A stretch of DNA of 14,660 nucleotides, from contig PBOV01000001.1 of NCBI GenBank assembly GCA_002724505.1, positions 1-14,660 on the forward strand. Reading direction: 5' to 3'. Positions 12,834 through 14,660 of this stretch are shown piece by piece. The notes below the pieces were generated by a model. That model was given only the letters and a program-made list of their open reading frames with translations, was not told the DNA's origin and made no database searches. A program made the position numbers and the translations under genes. Source of the stretch: Rhodospirillaceae bacterium. GTDB taxonomy: Bacteria; Pseudomonadota; Alphaproteobacteria; MPNO01; UBA2964. The stretch's first letter is position 1; each line of letters starts with the position of its first letter.

Positions 12834-14660
12834 ATGTCTGGCATTAGGAAGGGAATTGGAGCTGCGATTCCGCGTATTGAAGATTACCGTCTACTGACAG
12901 GAAAAGGACAATATAGCGACGACTTTAGCCACCCTGAACAGGTCTATGCCGTGATGGTGCGCTCACCATATGCCCATGCTCAACTATTTGGTGTGAATAT
13001 CCATGATGCTGTTCGGATGCCCGGGGTGTTGGCCGTTCTCTCCGGTGCAGACTGGGTGAGTGATGGCCTTAAGCCGATGCCAGCATGGGGAAACCCTAAA
13101 GATGTGGAGCTAAAAAATCGAGACGGCTCTGATATATTTTACACCCCACTTTTTCCGGTTGCAGTAAATCGTATTCGGCGTGCTGGAGAAATTATTGCAG
13201 TTGTCGTCGCTGAAACCGAGCTACAGGCGAAGGATGCAGCTGAGACTATCGAGATAGATTGTAAATTGCTGAATAGTGTGACGGTGGGCGTAGCAGCGAT
13301 GACAAAAGGAGCGCCACAACTTTGGGAGGAAGTTCCGAATAATCTGAGTGTGGATGACATTAAGGGTAACGAAAAAGCTTGTGACCTTATCTTCGCGACG
13401 GCGCCTCATATCATTGAACTAGAGACCTTTAATCAGCGGGTGACCGGAGTACCCATGGAGCCTCGTGCGGCGCTTGGAGAATATGACGCTAATAAAAATA
13501 GTTTTTCACTTGAAGCAGGTGGTCAGGGTGTCATCCGCTTTCGTAATGAATTATCGGCGACGTTTGGAGTAGATGTCTCCCAAATGCGGGTAGTGTCTTG
13601 TGATGTTGGCGGTGGATACGGTACTCGCAATCATACATATCCCGAATTTGCACTTGTCCTATGGGCAGCGAAGAGAACCGGGAGGCCAGTCAAATGGGTT
13701 TGTGACCGCAGCGAAGCTTTCCTCAGTGATTATGCAGGACGAGACCTCATGATCCGTGCGGCATTAGCAGTTGATCAGAACGGTAAGTTTCTTGCGCTAA
13801 AAACGGAAAATATCGCAAATTTGGGGACTCACACAGTTTCCTATGTACCCCTTGCCCGGGGACCAACGGTTTACAATGGCGTCTATGATATACCAGTCGG
13901 GTATGCGGTGTCGCAGGGCGTGCTGACCAATACAACGGCGACAGCAAGCTATCGTGGAGCCGGAAGGCCAGAGTCGATGTTTCTAATAGAAAGACTGGTT
14001 GACATCGCCGCACGGGAAATCGGCATTGACCGGATATTATTGCGTCAACTTAATATGATCCCAGAAACTGATATTCCTTATACAAATGCATTCGATGTTA
14101 CCTATGATAGTGGCGTTTTTTCGGAGAGTATGGCGCGCGCTATGGCCCTAGTTGACTGGAACGGGTTTAAATTGCGGCAGCGTGCCGCAAAGAAAGAGGG
14201 CCGTCTCATTGGGATTGGCTTGGCCAATTATATCGAAACCGCGACCGGTTACCCCCACGAGCGGGCTGAAATGGAAATTCTCCCAAACGGCCAGGTCGAT
14301 CTTGTAATTGGGACTCAATCGTCAGGTCAGGGCCATGAGACTTCTTATGCTCAAGTTGTCTCCGAATGGCTTGGGGTTCCCTTCGATAGTATAGTTTTGC
14401 GGACGGGTAATACAGATTTCGTTTCGGCGGGCTCCGGGTCGCACTCATCGCGCTCTATGCGCTTAGCAGGTCACCTTTATCGTCAGACAGCGGATGAAAT
14501 TATTGCTAGGGGAAAAAGGATTGCAGCTTTCACGCTTGAAACGGCGCTTGATGATATTTCCTTCGTCGAAGGAAGCTTTCAAGTTGAGGGAACCGACCGC
14601 AGTCTTACTATTTTTGAAGCCGCAGCCGCTGCTGTGAGCGGGACGTTACCCGGTGATTTA
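12834..14660 (+). CDS. molybdenum hydroxylase large subunit (xanthine dehydrogenase/CoxL superfamily), 3' end cut off
   Basis: From the ATG at 12834 the frame stays open for 609 codons to the window end; relatives are about 750-800 residues, so the C-terminus is missing. The protein is the molybdopterin-cytosine-dinucleotide-binding subunit. The N-terminal domain has GAAIPRIEDYRLLTGKGQYSDD, and the Mo-binding part shows GGQG (229-232), GGGYG (259-263), SYRGAGRPE (372-380), GTQSSGQGHE (493-502) and TGNTDFVSAGSGSHSSRS (from 524). The active-site Glu should lie beyond the window. The loop SYRGAGRPE is not the AYXCSFR of form I CO dehydrogenase, so this is a hydroxylase of an organic, often N- or O-heterocyclic, substrate or CoA ester. 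The FAD and 2Fe-2S subunits are not upstream and probably follow. The TAG-CC-ATG junction, with GAGGA inside the UbiD 3' end, implies coupling with the decarboxylase. Confidence 0.9.
   Translation, partial: MSGIRKGIGAAIPRIEDYRLLTGKGQYSDDFSHPEQVYAVMVRSPYAHAQLFGVNIHDAVRMPGVLAVLSGADWVSDGLKPMPAWGNPKDVELKNRDGSDIFYTPLFPVAVNRIRRAGEIIAVVVAETELQAKDAAETIEIDCKLLNSVTVGVAAMTKGAPQLWEEVPNNLSVDDIKGNEKACDLIFATAPHIIELETFNQRVTGVPMEPRAALGEYDANKNSFSLEAGGQGVIRFRNELSATFGVDVSQMRVVSCDVGGGYGTRNHTYPEFALVLWAAKRTGRPVKWVCDRSEAFLSDYAGRDLMIRAALAVDQNGKFLALKTENIANLGTHTVSYVPLARGPTVYNGVYDIPVGYAVSQGVLTNTTATASYRGAGRPESMFLIERLVDIAAREIGIDRILLRQLNMIPETDIPYTNAFDVTYDSGVFSESMARAMALVDWNGFKLRQRAAKKEGRLIGIGLANYIETATGYPHERAEMEILPNGQVDLVIGTQSSGQGHETSYAQVVSEWLGVPFDSIVLRTGNTDFVSAGSGSHSSRSMRLAGHLYRQTADEIIARGKRIAAFTLETALDDISFVEGSFQVEGTDRSLTIFEAAAAAVSGTLPGDL

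Noticed and set aside
12834..14660. Form I CO dehydrogenase large subunit (coxL)
   Set aside because: The diagnostic AYXCSFR active-site loop is absent; the corresponding segment reads SYRGAGRPE, typical of other Mo hydroxylases.
1..14660. tRNA or rRNA genes, CRISPR arrays, transposases, integration sites
   Set aside because: I saw no direct-repeat array, transposase motif, terminal inverted repeats or cloverleaf-like segment, and nearly all DNA is accounted for by the listed genes.

Overview
The window looks like a catabolic stretch of a Gram-negative chromosome, most likely from an alphaproteobacterium, perhaps an uncultivated marine one. This rests on tight operons, purine-rich ribosome binding sites, frequent TTG/GTG starts, roughly balanced base composition, and the character of the oligopeptidase B, PcaD/PcaI/PcaJ-like and molybdenum hydroxylase genes. 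There is no rRNA, tRNA or marker gene to fix the taxonomy. Two genes run off the ends: an alpha/beta hydrolase at the left edge and a molybdenum hydroxylase large subunit at the right edge.

Region 1 (1-3778, all minus strand) looks like housekeeping or general metabolism. It holds oligopeptidase B (ptrB-like), a 5-formyltetrahydrofolate cyclo-ligase-family protein overlapping it by 4 nt, and then an alpha/beta hydrolase that starts at a TTG behind its own candidate promoter and leaves the window.

Region 2 (3964-5354, minus) is a two-gene operon: a PcaD-like (3-oxoadipate enol-lactonase-type) hydrolase followed by a cupin. Its best promoter candidate lies in a 161-bp divergent intergenic region.

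Region 3 (5516-9067, plus) is a four-gene operon: an isocitrate lyase/PEP mutase-superfamily lyase with the lyase motif KRCGH, the large and small subunits of an aconitase/LeuCD-type hydro-lyase with signatures unlike LeuCD, and an adducin-like class II aldolase protein.

Region 4 (9057-11023, minus) converges on region 3 with an 11-bp gene overlap. In transcription order it carries both subunits of a PcaIJ-type 3-oxoacid CoA-transferase and a short J-domain protein with a single C-terminal substrate-binding domain.

Region 5 (11179-14660, plus) diverges from region 4 across 155 bp. It encodes a UbiD-family (prenylated-FMN) decarboxylase whose Arg-Glu-Glu active-site residues are all visible, followed after 2 nt by the large subunit of a molybdenum hydroxylase of the xanthine dehydrogenase/CoxL superfamily, truncated by the window end.

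Together, regions 2-5 read as a degradation island for an aromatic or heteroaromatic carboxylic acid: hydroxylation by a Mo enzyme, non-oxidative decarboxylation by UbiD, hydrolysis of a lactone by the PcaD-like enzyme, CoA activation of an oxo-diacid by PcaIJ, and hydration plus C-C cleavage of a C4-C6 unsaturated diacid by the hydratase and lyase. The hydratase-lyase pair resembles the dimethylmaleate hydratase/2,3-dimethylmalate lyase end of clostridial nicotinate fermentation, but here it sits with beta-ketoadipate-type enzymes and UbiD. I know of no described pathway with this set. The substrate cannot be read from the sequence. No regulator, transporter, thiolase, CoA ligase or UbiX is inside the window.
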